Below, piece after piece: positions 1 through 12,161 of a stretch of 64,000 nucleotides of DNA. The translations under genes and the position numbers were made by a program. The stretch spans positions 3,497,001 through 3,561,000 of the forward strand of contig NC_037652.1 in the NCBI RefSeq assembly GCF_003254395.2. Reading direction: 5' to 3'. Positions within the stretch are counted from its first letter, which is position 1. Each line of letters starts with the position of its first letter. The notes under the pieces were generated by a model. It saw only the letters and a list, made by a program, of their open reading frames with translations. It had not been told where the DNA came from and did not search any database. This DNA is from Apis mellifera. Taxonomy: Eukaryota > Arthropoda > Insecta > Hymenoptera > Apidae.

Positions 1-168
1 TGGAGGTTGATAATCATAAAGAGCAGTAATAATTTGTCCATTTATTTGTGTTGAAAGAATAGTTTTTGGTGGTCGAGAAACAAACAAACCATGAAAGGCT
101 TGTAAACAACATGACGTTACTAATACATTTTTTAATGTCATAAGTGTCAATAAAGATTCACTAATTAT
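1..168 (-). CDS. Rrp12: Rrp12 exon 7, cut by the left edge
   Basis: Acceptor TTCAG ends at 169; the frame is open for 56 codons to the window edge. It encodes SESLLTLMTLKNVLVTSCC, then QAFHGLF and NGQIITALYDYQPP, the conserved end of the first HEAT block. Confidence 0.94.
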   Translation of the reverse strand, partial: MISESLLTLMTLKNVLVTSCCLQAFHGLFVSRPPKTILSTQINGQIITALYDYQPP

Positions 169-1297
169 CTGAAAAAATGAAAATATTTAATTGCATAATA
201 TAAATAAAAAATTTTATTTTATTATACTTTGTTAAACAAGAACATTGTTCAATGATGTTTAATGAAATACTTAGAGATAGATGAAAAAACCCGTAAAAAA
301 TGAAATTAATAATTTTACATTAATTTAATATTCTAGGTTTTATAGATTTCAGAACATATTAATAAATACCTTCACATAATTTGTAGGTAAATGATGGAAA
401 ATATCTTTCAATAACGTGAGAATATGAAGAACATTTGTAATTCCACTGGATTCGGAATCAAGTTGTAATTGGCTAATGCAAAATTTTGCAATATATGGTG
501 TAGCTGGATGATATTGTGGTGGATTATCAGCTTTCATGATATCACTTCCTATAATTATCATAATATTAAAATTTATCAAAATTTATTTATGTTATTTATG
601 TATATTTTATTTAACCTTTTAATATGGCACAAATTCCATGTTGTGCTGATTTCCTTACTTTTGGTTTACAATATACAACAAATGATAAAACAGACTCTAA
701 TACTTGTATTGTAGATGAATTAGACCATGCAGCTGGTTCTAATACTCGAAGCAACAAACATAAACAATGAATACACTGTAAAACAATAAATAATATATAT
801 TATAATAATATATATAATATATAGTATACATATATAATATTATAATATTGAATTATTTAATTAAAAATTTACATGTCGAAGTATCAAAAACTCATCTGAT
901 GTTGCATGTTTGACAAGAATATCTAAGAAAATTTTACTTGCAGCTCCAAATTGAATATTTAAGACATTTTTTGGTACAGTTTTTAAACCCATGCCTAATA
1001 ATGATAATGTAGCTGCAATTGATGTTTCTGATTCAATTGCTTCCAAAGTGCTCATCTAAAATATTAATAATTATTTATTATTTCACATCTCTTTTTTAAA
1101 TCAATTTATATATTAATATATACCAATGCAGCAAAATATTCTGTAGAAGATTCATTTCCACCATTCTGTTTTATAACTTCTGCAACGGCAGATAATACAG
1201 CTAACATTTCTTTATGCAATACTGAATTTGATTGAAAATGATTTAAAAATCTGCAAAATTGTTATTTCTTTAATATCTTTCAAATTTTATGAATATT

Positions 1298-1342
<45 letters not shown>

Positions 1343-1380
1343 TGTTATTTCTTTAATATCTTTCAAATTTTATGAATATT

Positions 1381-1426
<46 letters not shown>

Positions 1427-1861
1427 TATAAATATATATGTAATGCTTCTTTAAAAACAATTAACTATTTACCTACTAAATGATACATTTGAACAATTAC
1501 TATAATTAGTAGCAAATGTATCTGCAGTATTTTCTGTAGTACTTTCCCAATTGCTTTCTTCGTCAAGACCAAGTTTCTCAAATTGAGGCTCAATTCCTTG
1601 AATAGCATTGTGTTTTTGTAAATCTTCTTTTGTTATACCAGGTTTTCCTAAAATTAAAATTAAATGATATAAAATTGAGAAAAATAAATTTTAAAAAATT
1701 GTAATTTTTGACTCTTAATAAATACCTGTAGGATCTTTAAAAAATAAACATGTTGCTTGTTCTCGATGTTTTTTAGTTTCAGGATTAGAACTGGAACTTT
1801 GACCTTTTGACCATCGTTTTGCATTCTTCCGGCTACCTAATCGTGGCCCGAATTTCCCCAT
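1..1861 (-). CDS. Rrp12: Rrp12 (RRP12-like ribosome assembly protein), 5' half, 7 exons
   Basis: The coding exons on the minus strand are 1726-1861, 1473-1647, 1124-1250, 873-1055, 616-775, 370-548 and 1-168. They join in frame with GT/AG borders and give residues 1-376; the rest of the gene lies beyond the left edge. The family start is recognisable: MGKFG followed by a basic KRWSKGQSSSSNPE segment, matching the basic N-terminus of animal RRP12. Later blocks (EYFAALMSTLEAIES, KPKVRKSAQHGIC, PYIAKFCISQLQLDS, NGQIITALYDY) also match the family. Rrp12 is a HEAT-repeat nucleolar protein that works in 90S/pre-40S maturation and pre-ribosome export. I chose the start at 1861 rather than the in-frame ATG at 1936 because the longer N-terminus (MNKNNKK...) has no family counterpart. 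Family assignment is firm; exact function in this species is inferred. Confidence 0.95.
370..548 (-). CDS. Rrp12: Rrp12 exon 6
   Basis: Acceptor TATAG ending at 549, donor GTATTT from 369. It encodes HPATPYIAKFCISQLQLDS and LHILTLLKDIFHHLP, close to the human AISTAKFC and LHMLTLLKD segments. Confidence 0.95.
616..775 (-). CDS. Rrp12: Rrp12 exon 5
   Basis: Acceptor TACAG, donor GTTAAA from 615 (weak at +3). It encodes a leucine-rich helical repeat ending KPKVRKSAQHGICAILK, one of the best conserved stretches of RRP12. Confidence 0.93.
873..1055 (-). CDS. Rrp12: Rrp12 exon 4
   Basis: A 61-codon exon in phase 0 at both ends, with acceptor TTTTAG and donor GTAAAT. It encodes MSTLEAIES followed by LGMGLKTVP and KIFLDIL, equivalent to the human MTTMEAVES and LVLKRVP region. 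The first Met is internal, not a start. Confidence 0.94.
1124..1250 (-). CDS. Rrp12: Rrp12 exon 3
   Basis: Acceptor GCAG ending at 1251, donor GTATAT from 1123. It encodes HFQSNSVLHKEMLAVLSAVA and ends EYFAAL, the conserved first helical pair of the RRP12 N-terminal domain. Confidence 0.93.
1255..1421. repeat. 83-bp tandem duplication with two (AT)n tracts
   Basis: The stretch starting AAAATTGTTATTTC at 1255 is repeated almost exactly from 1338, and each copy ends in a long TA-dinucleotide run (about 1305-1336 and 1386-1421). It lies inside Rrp12 intron 2 and starts within 5 bases of exon 3. It looks like a recent local duplication at an unstable microsatellite. Confidence 0.9.
1473..1647 (-). 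CDS. Rrp12: Rrp12 exon 2 (residues 46-104)
   Basis: Acceptor TAG at 1650-1648 and donor GTAAAT from 1472. It encodes an acidic, low-conservation linker (GKPGITKEDL...; LGLDEESNW) that precedes the first helical repeats. It continues the reading frame of exon 1 without a stop. Confidence 0.9.
1726..1861 (-). CDS. Rrp12: Rrp12 exon 1 (residues 1-45)
   Basis: Contains the start codon at 1861-1859 and the basic, serine-rich N-terminus typical of RRP12. The splice donor is GTATTT from 1725, and the exon ends in phase 1 after DPTG. Confidence 0.93.
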
Positions 1862-2100
1862 TTCTTTATTTTTAAATAATATTTCAAAATTTTTTAATTC
1901 ACACGTATAAATTGTTTTTTTATTGTTTTTATTCACATTAATTAAAAAGTGAGGTTATCCTCATATTGCACGTGCTTGTACACACAAAGAAATGGCATTG
2001 GCAACATCAGAAATGAATTCTATTATTTGTCAAAAGATGGCGGTAAATGACTATTATCGGCCATAAGAATTCTTATATGTAAATATTATTTTGCTATTTT
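1862..2100 (-). promoter_or_regulatory. Rrp12 5' leader and promoter region
   Basis: Immediately upstream of the Rrp12 start. It contains an AAGATGGCGG motif at 2034-2043 (plus orientation), which matches the YY1/Pleiohomeotic consensus AANATGGCGG, and a CGGCCAT at 2058-2064. YY1 sites near start sites are common in ribosome-biogenesis genes, so a promoter role is plausible. No TATA box in a convincing position. Confidence 0.4.
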
Positions 2101-5100
2101 TAATTGAATTTGTATATAATTATTAAGATACGAATGAATTTTAAGAAACTATAGTCCAAATTAAATTTATAGAATCTTAAAAAGATAGAAAATAACTTTC
2201 TGTTATTACATTTAATTGCAATTTTATTATCAACTATATATCAATATATCATCCATCAGTTTTTTGCAGAAACAGACGTAAGTAATTCTATTTTTATAAA
2301 GAAATCATTAAACATATAGTATTTATTAAAAAGAATATTAAGATAGCATATGATATAATGTCAGAACTTTGAAATGTGCGATTTCCTATACATCATTAGC
2401 ATGACGATACCATAAAGAAATATAATCTTTGTGTAGTGAAATTGATAACCAAATTTTTTTACATCTTTCATTAATAAATTATAATTCTTCAACAATGCTC
2501 ATTATTCTTTGTCATGATATAATTTCTTTCAAGAGAATAACGGAAAGAATGAATTTGTCGATGAAGGATTTAACTTTTTCAATATTAGATATTTAATAAC
2601 TATATGGAAATTAAATTGGAATAAAATATGAATTGAAATAGAAATCAAAGATTAAATTACAATAAAAATCAATATAAACAAAAAAAAATTTTTTTATTCT
2701 AATAAAATTTTTTTTATTTAATTATTTGAATATGGAGATTAAAATAAAATCCTTTCTCTCTTTCAATTGTTTTCTAATCCTCTTTATGAATATCATACGA
2801 CAATTGCATAAAGATTTTGTTATTTCTTCATGATTTCTTTTCTTATGTTTTTTTAATTGGTAATTTTTTGATGTCGTTATTATAATACAGTTTTCCAATA
2901 TTTATAATATTGGAATGGAAGATCTGTCTTATCTGAAGATACAATTTTCAGCGTAAATTCTGAAATTTTGTGCAAAAAAATTTATATAATATTATAAAAA
3001 ATTTAATATAGGGTTTAAATTTTTTTATTTAAAAAATTCAAAACATTCAATATAAAATAAAAAGTAAAAGCATAGATTAATTAATTATATTATATTATAG
3101 ATATATTATAAATACATATATACATAAATTAAGATATATTTATAGACTTTTTATTAAACAAAGATTTTTTCAAAACAGATCAATTTTACTTTAATCGATT
3201 GATTTTAATAAAATCAAACGATTTGAAACAATTCTCGATTTATCTTTTCGAATCGCAATAATCGATATCTCGAAAACCTATTGTAGATAGTATTATATTA
3301 AACGAATGATCAAGATGGAAGGATTGAAATAGAAATGTTATTTTTATGATTCGATAAGTATCAATGAATATAGAGAATAATTTAAATCGAGAATTTTTGT
3401 TTCTTCCCAGAGTAAAATTTCATTTACGATACAAATTACGATGGAAATACAAATTTTTGGCCTCACACAATGAAGATATATTTTTCGCTTCCAACTAACA
3501 ATTTCATCCTACGTTATTCATTGAACAAAATATGAAATAAAATGGTTTGTTCACAATAGAATAAAATATTCTTATTAACATTATTATTTGATGAATTGTC
3601 TAGACAAGCTTTATTTAAATTGAAAAATTGGTGGTCAACAACAATTGACTATTTTACAAATTGTATAAACGTTTCTCGAAATCTATAGCTATTTGCCGTG
3701 TTAATTATACGCTTCATCAGCGGCAATTAAAATCACAATAATCATTATGAATAACAAATCTAGATATTTTATTTTTGTTGTTCAAAAATTCTAAAATTGC
3801 ATTAAAATTGATTTTAAATTATTATAATTGATTTAAATTTTCTAAATATAACGAAATCAAATAAATTAAAGTAATTTTAATAATTCTAACCTAATAATTC
3901 TAATTTAGATCAAATAAATTAATTAAATTAGTTTAAAGTGAAGTTTTAATAAATTTTTTTTTTATTTCAGTGAGATTTATTGGAATATTTTTGGGAATTA
4001 AATTTGTATGACAGATTATAATTGAAATTATCAGGTAAACAATATAAATAAAAGATTAATGCTCTATTGAAATAAAGAATGCAAAGATAATTATTGTTAA
4101 TTCGTTAAAAATTTATTGTGAAATTCAAGACAAAGAATTCTATTTTTTTGAGAATTTAAAAGAATACATTTATCACTATATTATTTTCATAATATATTTT
4201 CAAAATATCAATCTTCTTTAATTTTGTTTCCGAAATTAATAAATATAATAATTAGATAATTTATAAATAATAGAAATTATATATTTTCAAATTTTTTACA
4301 GAATTTATTCAAAGAATCACTTTTACTTTTTGATTACTCGAAGTTACATTTGCAACTTCTTAGGGATTTACAATTGAATAGGAGTAAAATTAAGATAGAA
4401 AGGAGCAATCTCGTTTCTCAACTAATTCAATGTCTTTCGCCCGTTTTACAACACTCAGTACTTGATAAATTGCATTAGAGGAATAAGTTCAGGTGATGGT
4501 AACATAGTACGCTTGTTTCTAGTAGTTGAATACGATCAAGAGGCAAAGTATCATTGGTGACGTAGATAGTGAGCTCAGAATGGCATATTGATTCTGTGAC
4601 GTCATATACAACCTACGCAAGAAACATGCCATTAAATTCGCGGTATTTCTTCTTGTTCAATTTTTGTTAGTCTTTTTAAATGATAAATTCTCGTTAAAAA
4701 ATTTATAATAATAGCAATAATAAAAAAAATATGACTTTCTTCAAACATTTTTTTCTGAAATTTTAATAAATTTGTGAGAAGATATTTTATAAATTTAGAT
4801 TTTGTTAAAATTTGCAATAAAATTTAATAAAAATTAATAGAGAAATAATTTTTTAATTTTTATATGTTTGAATTAATTATTTATATTATGGTAGAAATTA
4901 GAATGGAATATAAAATTTTAAAAAAAGCTTCAACATTTTGTAATATAAAAATAAGTTTCATAGAAAATATTTAACTAATGAAAATTTAGTTATTTAACTA
5001 ATGAATGTGTTATACGAAATTTTTATAATAATTACTAGTTTTTTAAAATAATCTTGCCATAGAACAATTTCAATTCAGAACTTATAAAACTAATTCATTA

Positions 5101-8100
5101 ATTAGAAGTAATTTTATCATCAGTTACTATGATCTCTTACTATAATGAATTTTCAATTTCTTATTTTAAAGATTTTATCCAATGAAAAATTTAATTTTAG
5201 AATTTTATTACTACATTGTTAAAAATATTTTTTTTTTTTTTAGTTATTTAGTTTAATTAAATTCTTAAAGAAATTTATTCATGGTTTTATTATTCTATTT
5301 TATTTTTCCTTAAACTAGACAATATCTTATTATTTTTTCGCTTGATTTATTAATTAATTACAATATTTATCATTCGAATTGATTAAATATTCGAAAATTG
5401 TTTTAATTTTTATATTTATATAATTATTATATTTTTATTTTATTATTTTTTACATATATATAATTATAATTATAATTTGCAAAAATATAATAGCCTAATA
5501 TTATGAAATATAATTAATATTAACTTTTCAGGTGAAAAAGAAAATAGCTTATAATAAAAAAAATATATAACGAATGATATTGTTTTGATTCTAAAATGGA
5601 AAAAAGATAAACTTTTGTAGAGGATTAATAAATCCAAGAGATCGAAATTATTTAGAAGAGAATGAATCTTCACCGCAAAGAAAATTTGATCAAAGATCAT
5701 TAATCCTTATATGACGTACAGACGATATATCTGTAAGTTGCATAATCTTGTTCCTTCAATTACACTTAGTAATCCTCTCATGCTTGTCGTTAATGAAATC
5801 GTATATTTACCAAAGGAACAATGGTTGAGTATCTGAAAGTTAGCTTTATAGTAATTATATTATATAGTTATTAGATATATAATGTATTTTGCATAAGATT
5901 TTATAAGATTTAAACTATTAAACATAAATATATGTAAAACTAATACATGTGAAAAAAATATACTTACACATTGATTTATTTATTAAATTTTATTTGAAAG
6001 TATAAAGTATTAAAATTTCTAAAAAAATTCTGTATATGGATTTCAAAATAATTTTTACAAGAACAAAAAATTATTAGTCTTTCAATTTTAAGAAACATAA
6101 ATTAATTAAGATAATGATTCTATAAAAGATTTTATAAAAGATAGACAATAATGCCTTTGAAAAATATAAATATCTTAAGATACAATTTTTAAATTTTATT
6201 TAATCTATTTAAAATTATATATTGAACATAGAATTGAATAAATTGAAAAGAATAATTGTCACATTAAAAGGATAATTATTAAATTCATTAATTCATTAAT
6301 AGGAGAAACACTTCAAGACACAAATTTCGATAAAACAATAAAACAAACAAAAAAACAAAATAAAGAATAAAACTCAAGGTTGCACGTGTGTTCAGTTAGA
6401 GCGCGAAAACTTGTCGAGGGCACAAAAGATCCAGCAGCTGGATCTATTCTAAGGACTTCAGAAGTTAGACAAAGCAAGAGGAACCTTGTCTAAAGGGGTG
6501 CAAGATTGTCTGGTATAGAAATACGATGAATTACTCCCTTGAAAATCCCTTCCAGTTTGAACCAGGTGCCTCTTTTGTACGATGTTCTCTTGTCATAGAA
6601 TTGTCAATTAACTATTCTACGTGACGCAGTTTTCATCATGAAACATTAATAATCATAAAAGAAAAATCTAGTTTACGGAAGTCAGGAAGTTTTTATATAA
6701 TTCTTTTCCTATAATATATTAATGCATAATAAATATTGTTTAATTTTAAGATAAATTCAATATCAATATAATTTGTTTTTATATAATTCGCAATTTTATC
6801 ATTTCTTCAATTTTAGTTCTAAAATCTGTTTTTGTGTTTTGGCACAGTTATTAAAAAAATTATCAAAGCAATGAAGAGAATGAGAAAGAAAAACGAGAGG
6901 AAAAAATTTTATAAGCTTTTTGAATAGAATAATATAAAAATGGAAACAATATCGTAATATTTTATGATTTTGAAATGATAATGAAGTATGATTTTAAAAA
7001 TATTTACATTTATAAATAAGAATTTCAATTCAATACTTTTTTTACAATCTATTCTATGCACATGTTAATTAGCACCAATAAAATTATGATGAATCAATCG
7101 TGATTCATATTATTTCTGCAATTAATATTAATTGAACGATATTTCCAGGGATGACAGTTTGAGTACATATAGTAGAGGAAAAGAAGAAACACGAGTTTGT
7201 AAGAAAAATCTTGGGAAAGCACGTCTTGCTTCATAACGATGACGGGTGCTTCCCTCTCTTTTTCAAGGAAATCATTATCCTAGATTGCATTAATATTGTT
7301 TCATCTATTATTTTCTCTCTCTGTCTCAAAGTAAATGAAACTGATTCGCAGATTGTCACGATTCTAAAACATTCAGATATTTGTAAAATCATTCATAAAA
7401 ATTTTTCATTTCGACTCATCGTTGAATATTAAATCACATGTATTCTATTAAAGTAAGTTAAAATATTCATTAGATATATTATTATTTCTAGCTAATATAT
7501 ATATATATATAGCAATTTAATAAATGAAAATCATTTACTTATCATAAATAATTAAATTAAAATAATGAAATTAATAAGTAACAAATTTATTTATTGCTTA
7601 ATATGTATACATATAATTATTTCACAAATATTGAAGAGAATAATTGGAAAATCATAATAATAATAATATCGAAACAAAAATACAAAAAAATTCTTATTAT
7701 AACAATTTTAATCAGAAATCTGGATCAAGAAACTGTAATTCATGATCTATCAATGGAGAACGTTTAAAGTTGATTATCGAAATTTTATAAACCTGACACG
7801 TTCAATGACGCAGTTTAATTACATGACAAGCAAAAACAGGATTGCTCGACCACGACAAAGCGTAATTTGATTACTCGTCGGTGGATGGAACGCTGATGCC
7901 ATTGGTCGATGCAATTTCGATCGATCTTCGATTTTTCATCCCGCAAACAGCATTACATCTTCCAAAATATAATTACTTTTATCACTTATGATATTCGAAG
8001 AAAAGGTAATAGCAATTAAATAATATTTGAAATTTACTTAACGTTTTTTATTATATGAATCGCTCTCTATAATTAACCATATTGATATATATTTGCCGAA

Positions 8101-9250
8101 TAAATTTTAAATTTAAATAAAAAAAAACATAGTAATTATGACGCATGAATTAACAGACAGCATTATCTTGTAAATTATTGCCTACTGTATCTGACATAAG
8201 GTATTTTACGAGCGGTTGAGAATGTAAATTTACCACATGCTCGCACGTGAGCATATACCACGGTTAATAGTCGATAAAGCGGTCGATACTGATTGGCGTG
8301 GTATCGTGCAGGTGTACCACTTTTACGTACCACATAATAGACGTGTGAAGCATTGAAGTTCGACTGGTAAGCCTCTGGAGCACGTATTCTGGTATATCAA
8401 TGTGTTTATTTGATTTTAATGATATAAGATTTTTTTTCATTTCAATATATATATTTTTCATTTCAATATATATATATATAATATTAGTTGAAAATAAATT
8501 TTATATAATTTTATAAAATACATAGCTGATGTCTGAGATCTTAAAAATTATAGAACATGGTCATATTGAATAGTTTTCTATAATTGTAATTTAAATTAAT
8601 AAAATTATATATAACATGGATATTTGTTTAAAAGTCATACATATATAAATTTTAATCATAATATATATGAATTCTTATCATTCTTAATGTGACATAAGCA
8701 AAAAATTATACTGATGAGTTAATATTAACGCTTATTAAAAATGAATGATTTATGTATTAAGTGATAGCAACAGTAAATAGTTTTTTCTTGAATATTTAAA
8801 TATTTAATTTTTTATTCATATATATGTACGTCATGTATATAGCGTCAATTCAATATTAGAATTAAAATATATTTTTATTTTAATGTGTTTTCAATTTCAA
8901 TTTCTATAAATTTTAATTCAATTTTTTAAAATCTAATAAATTATTTCTTAATTCAATAATCTACTGAATCTTCAATATAATACTAATTCAGTTTATTTTA
9001 TTTCAGATAATTACTATAAATCAGGCTGCAAAAGTTTTATTTTCCAAGCAAACGATTTTCAAGTTTTTCAGAAGAAAAACTCATTCATCAGTAAAGGACT
9101 AGTAACATTTGAACCCTTCGCACTGGACTACTATTCAATCAATATTCATATAACATATAATAACCATTTACCATTCATTTTAAACGCAAAAGACGTCGCC
9201 AGTTACTTGCCGCGAAATCGTCTTCGGCAACATTCAAGATAATAATTGTC
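2101..9250. other. AT-rich spacer between Rrp12 and the transporter gene
   Basis: No convincing gene in about 7 kb; the short ORFs are AT-rich with no recognisable domains. Notable sites are a perfect CRE palindrome TGACGTCA at 4597-4604, a 19-bp palindrome at 6427-6445, a bulged hairpin at 7213-7254, and less AT-rich patches near 4.4-4.6, 6.4-6.6, 7.8-7.95 and 8.2-8.4 kb that could be enhancers. Confidence 0.6.
6427..6445. repeat. 19-bp perfect palindrome
   Basis: AGATCCAGC and its reverse complement GCTGGATCT flank a single central A. The centre contains the E-box CAGCTG. It lies in one of the less AT-rich patches of the spacer. Confidence 0.85.
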
Positions 9251-9838
9251 AGAAAGGAACGACCGATAGATAGACTGGTCGATAGAGCTTAGGGTGGCAT
9301 AGCGTGGTTCATACTCGTGTTCCGTGTACACATGAAGCTGCGATACACGCGCCATACGCGAGCACACAGAACCACTATGGGGAAAGAGAGACAGAAAAAG
9401 AGAGGCAGAGAGAGAGAAAGGGAGAGGGCAGACGACATGCGCCGGCCCTCGTTGCTGTATGTTATAATGTTCGAAGCCCACGAACAGAACGAACGTTGGA
9501 CGACAGTCATTCAGAGCTCGACCAGTGTGCCGTACGTTTCGTGGCTCCTCTCATCCTCGTCGTGCTACATCGTGTTCGTTCACATCCGCCCTCGGTTCCC
9601 GGCATCGACGATTAGATTACCTGAGAGTCGTCAATTAACCAGAACAGGAACTAAAAATATAGGAAAGAACGATGCTCTGAATGTGATCATCTCGTTCACA
9701 CCGGACATTTATTTTTCCCGATGATTTTTCTCTATGACGCGCCAATAGAAGATAGACATTAGTGACCAGTGATATTTGGAAACACATAGACATCTTCAAG
9801 GGGTTAAATAGTTTCCTCCGAATACATCTGAATATTCG
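9251..9838 (+). promoter_or_regulatory. Candidate promoter and untranslated first exon of the transporter gene
   Basis: A GC-rich island in an otherwise AT-rich region. It holds a GAGA-type purine tract (about 9380-9427) and many CpGs. The sequence ends at a strong donor, TTCG followed by GTAAGT at 9839-9844. The transporter's first coding exon begins with a splice acceptor only 5 bases before its ATG, so at least one upstream non-coding exon must exist; this is the best-looking candidate on the correct strand. Not proven by sequence alone. Overlapping ORFs here (up to 135 codons) are driven by purine bias and resemble no protein. Confidence 0.4.
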
Positions 9839-12132
9839 GTAAGTAATTTTCAATAAATTTTTATTGTTGATGTTTAATATATATATGGAGAGTTGTACAA
9901 ACGTGATGAATATTGAATGAAAACTCAGAAATTCAATGCGAATCACTGTAAATATATAAAAGTTGAGTAATCGTTGAGTAATCTCGTTAGATTAGTCGAT
10001 AATGTTACGAACTGTATTATGCAAGTTGTGTTATGGCTACTGACGCCATTGAGGAGTCAAGAAATAATATATTATTTCTTAAGAAAATTAATGAAATTGA
10101 AGAGTTTATTGACTGGAATCTTTTGAGTTTTTTTCAAAAATAACTTATCAATGTTCTTTTATAAAATATTACGACAGTTTCTGTGATTAATGTAAAAGCT
10201 ATGATGGAAAACATTCGGATATAGTGGTCGGTTGAATGAAAACAACCCTCTTTGCAGAGATGTCGCTAGTTCTTTGGCAATGATCCCTTTTTTTTTCGCT
10301 GAATCGCAAGATCCTTTGTTTGACGTCAGATTCTGTGGCGTGATAAGAACGTAGGATGAAAACTGGGTTCGGAAAACCCGGTCGGCGACCCACGTGGTCT
10401 ATTGATTTTTTCGCCCGCCACGCCGCTACATTCACGCTAGTGGAAACTGGCCTTTTCTTCCATCATCGGTTAGCGCACTCTATAAATATTGTATTAATTT
10501 TCTTTTTTCATATTACGTATAATTCTTTTATAAAAATCAAATTTATAATATTTCTTGAACTTAATTTATATAATTTATTCAAATATTTATTTTAAAATTA
10601 TTTATATATTTTTAATAATAATTTTAATAAGTATTTTGTATATAAATTATCAAATATCAGACCACAAGATTAACAACTTTTCATCCAGGTATATATCTTA
10701 TAGTAATCGTATAGCATCATTTCGTTTATATTTTAATACTAGCTATATATTATTTATTTTTTATTAAAAATTTTTTTTACTTATTTTTTCTTTTTAATAT
10801 TTTCTTATTCAAATTATGCGCTATTATTTGGCCCACGTTTCATTTCTCGCAGACGTGACAAAAATATAAATTATTTTCTCCAAAATGGTATATCAAGAAA
10901 TTTTTTCATCTACAACTGATTATTTAAAGATTTCATTGAAAATAATACTATTTTTCATATACATAGTTATTATATTATACGTCTGAATTATAATTTTAAT
11001 AATTATAATAATTAATAATAATATAATAATAATATATAATAATTAATATTCAATAATAATTAACGTGTAATATTAACTTATATGTAATTATAACATATAA
11101 GTTATATGTAATTATATAATTATATAAATAATCATGATTTTTTATTAATAGCTGTTTGAGCTTTATATGCTGTGTTATTTTCATTATAGAATATCGTTTC
11201 AAATTCATTCAACTTTCATTTTGAAGCTTTTGTTCACGATCGTAATTAATAATTTACAAAAGATAGCGATAAATGTCCGTTGTTAATTATAAAAATTAGA
11301 TTTTCGAGCTAAATATATTATCAAGCGATCGTGTTGGGTGATATAATATTACAAAATACTCCTCGTCCCTTATCACAACAATCGACCTGCAAACGGATCG
11401 ATAACACATCCCCAATGTGATTCGAACACGTTTAGTTACCATTTCTGACAGGTACCTATGTAGGGTCGATGGTAAACATACAATCTGATACCTGAGATCT
11501 CTTAATCATAGGTTTACAAATATTATCTATACAAATTTTGAAATTTTAAAAGAATGTACTAACTTGAACAAAATAAAATATTATAAATTAAAGAATACAA
11601 AAATGATAAAATTTCCACATTTATTATATTAAAATATAGATTGTTTACTTAAAAGAAATATTAAAATTTAGAAATAAAATTTAAAATAAATTATCTGATA
11701 TAATATTTATTAATGTTTATTCATATCTGATATATTAAAAGATTACAGATTATATAAAAATAGTAATGAATTAAACTTAAACTTGATAAATTTAAAAAAA
11801 TAAAAAATTAATGACAAGTATATTAATGATTATCATTAATCATAATAATAAATTGATAAATTTCATAATCCATATCAATCAGTTTTGATATTTCATAGAT
11901 TTTTCTGTTATGTTTATATATTCCGTATTGACTTTGGTTTCAAATGTTGAATGCTTGGAAAGGAACGGAATTTTTTTAATAATAATTATCGTGTCGCGCA
12001 AAGGGATTGATATGATGTAGTTATCTCTTAGTAGTTAACTTTTTTAAAGACATTCCCGTTACACGGAATAACAGGGTTATGGTTGTCGGTATAAGATCAA
12101 TAAAAACTGACGTAATATTCTACGAAAGTTTC

Positions 12133-12161
12133 AAGAATCTCCAAACTCGTTGGAGATTCTT
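12133..12161. repeat. Perfect 12-bp stem, 5-base loop hairpin
   Basis: AAGAATCTCCAA and its exact reverse complement TTGGAGATTCTT flank the loop ACTCG. A 12-bp perfect stem with so short a loop is unlikely to arise from AT-bias alone because each arm has several G/C positions. Function unknown; not long enough to be a typical pre-miRNA. Confidence 0.85.

Noticed and set aside
1862..1936. Longer Rrp12 N-terminus from ATG at 1936
   Set aside because: The extra 25 residues are Lys/Asn-rich without family counterpart, while MGKFG aligns with the usual RRP12 start.
7211..7432. Possible miRNA-like hairpin (7213-7254) and a 73-codon ORF
   Set aside because: The stem is only about 9 bp with a bulge, too short for a pre-miRNA, and the ORF has no recognisable feature.
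9317..9724. A 135-codon plus-strand ORF and overlapping ORFs on both strands
   Set aside because: Several frames are open at once because of purine bias; the translation is Arg/Glu/Lys-rich from the GAGA tract and matches no family. More likely promoter or 5' UTR.
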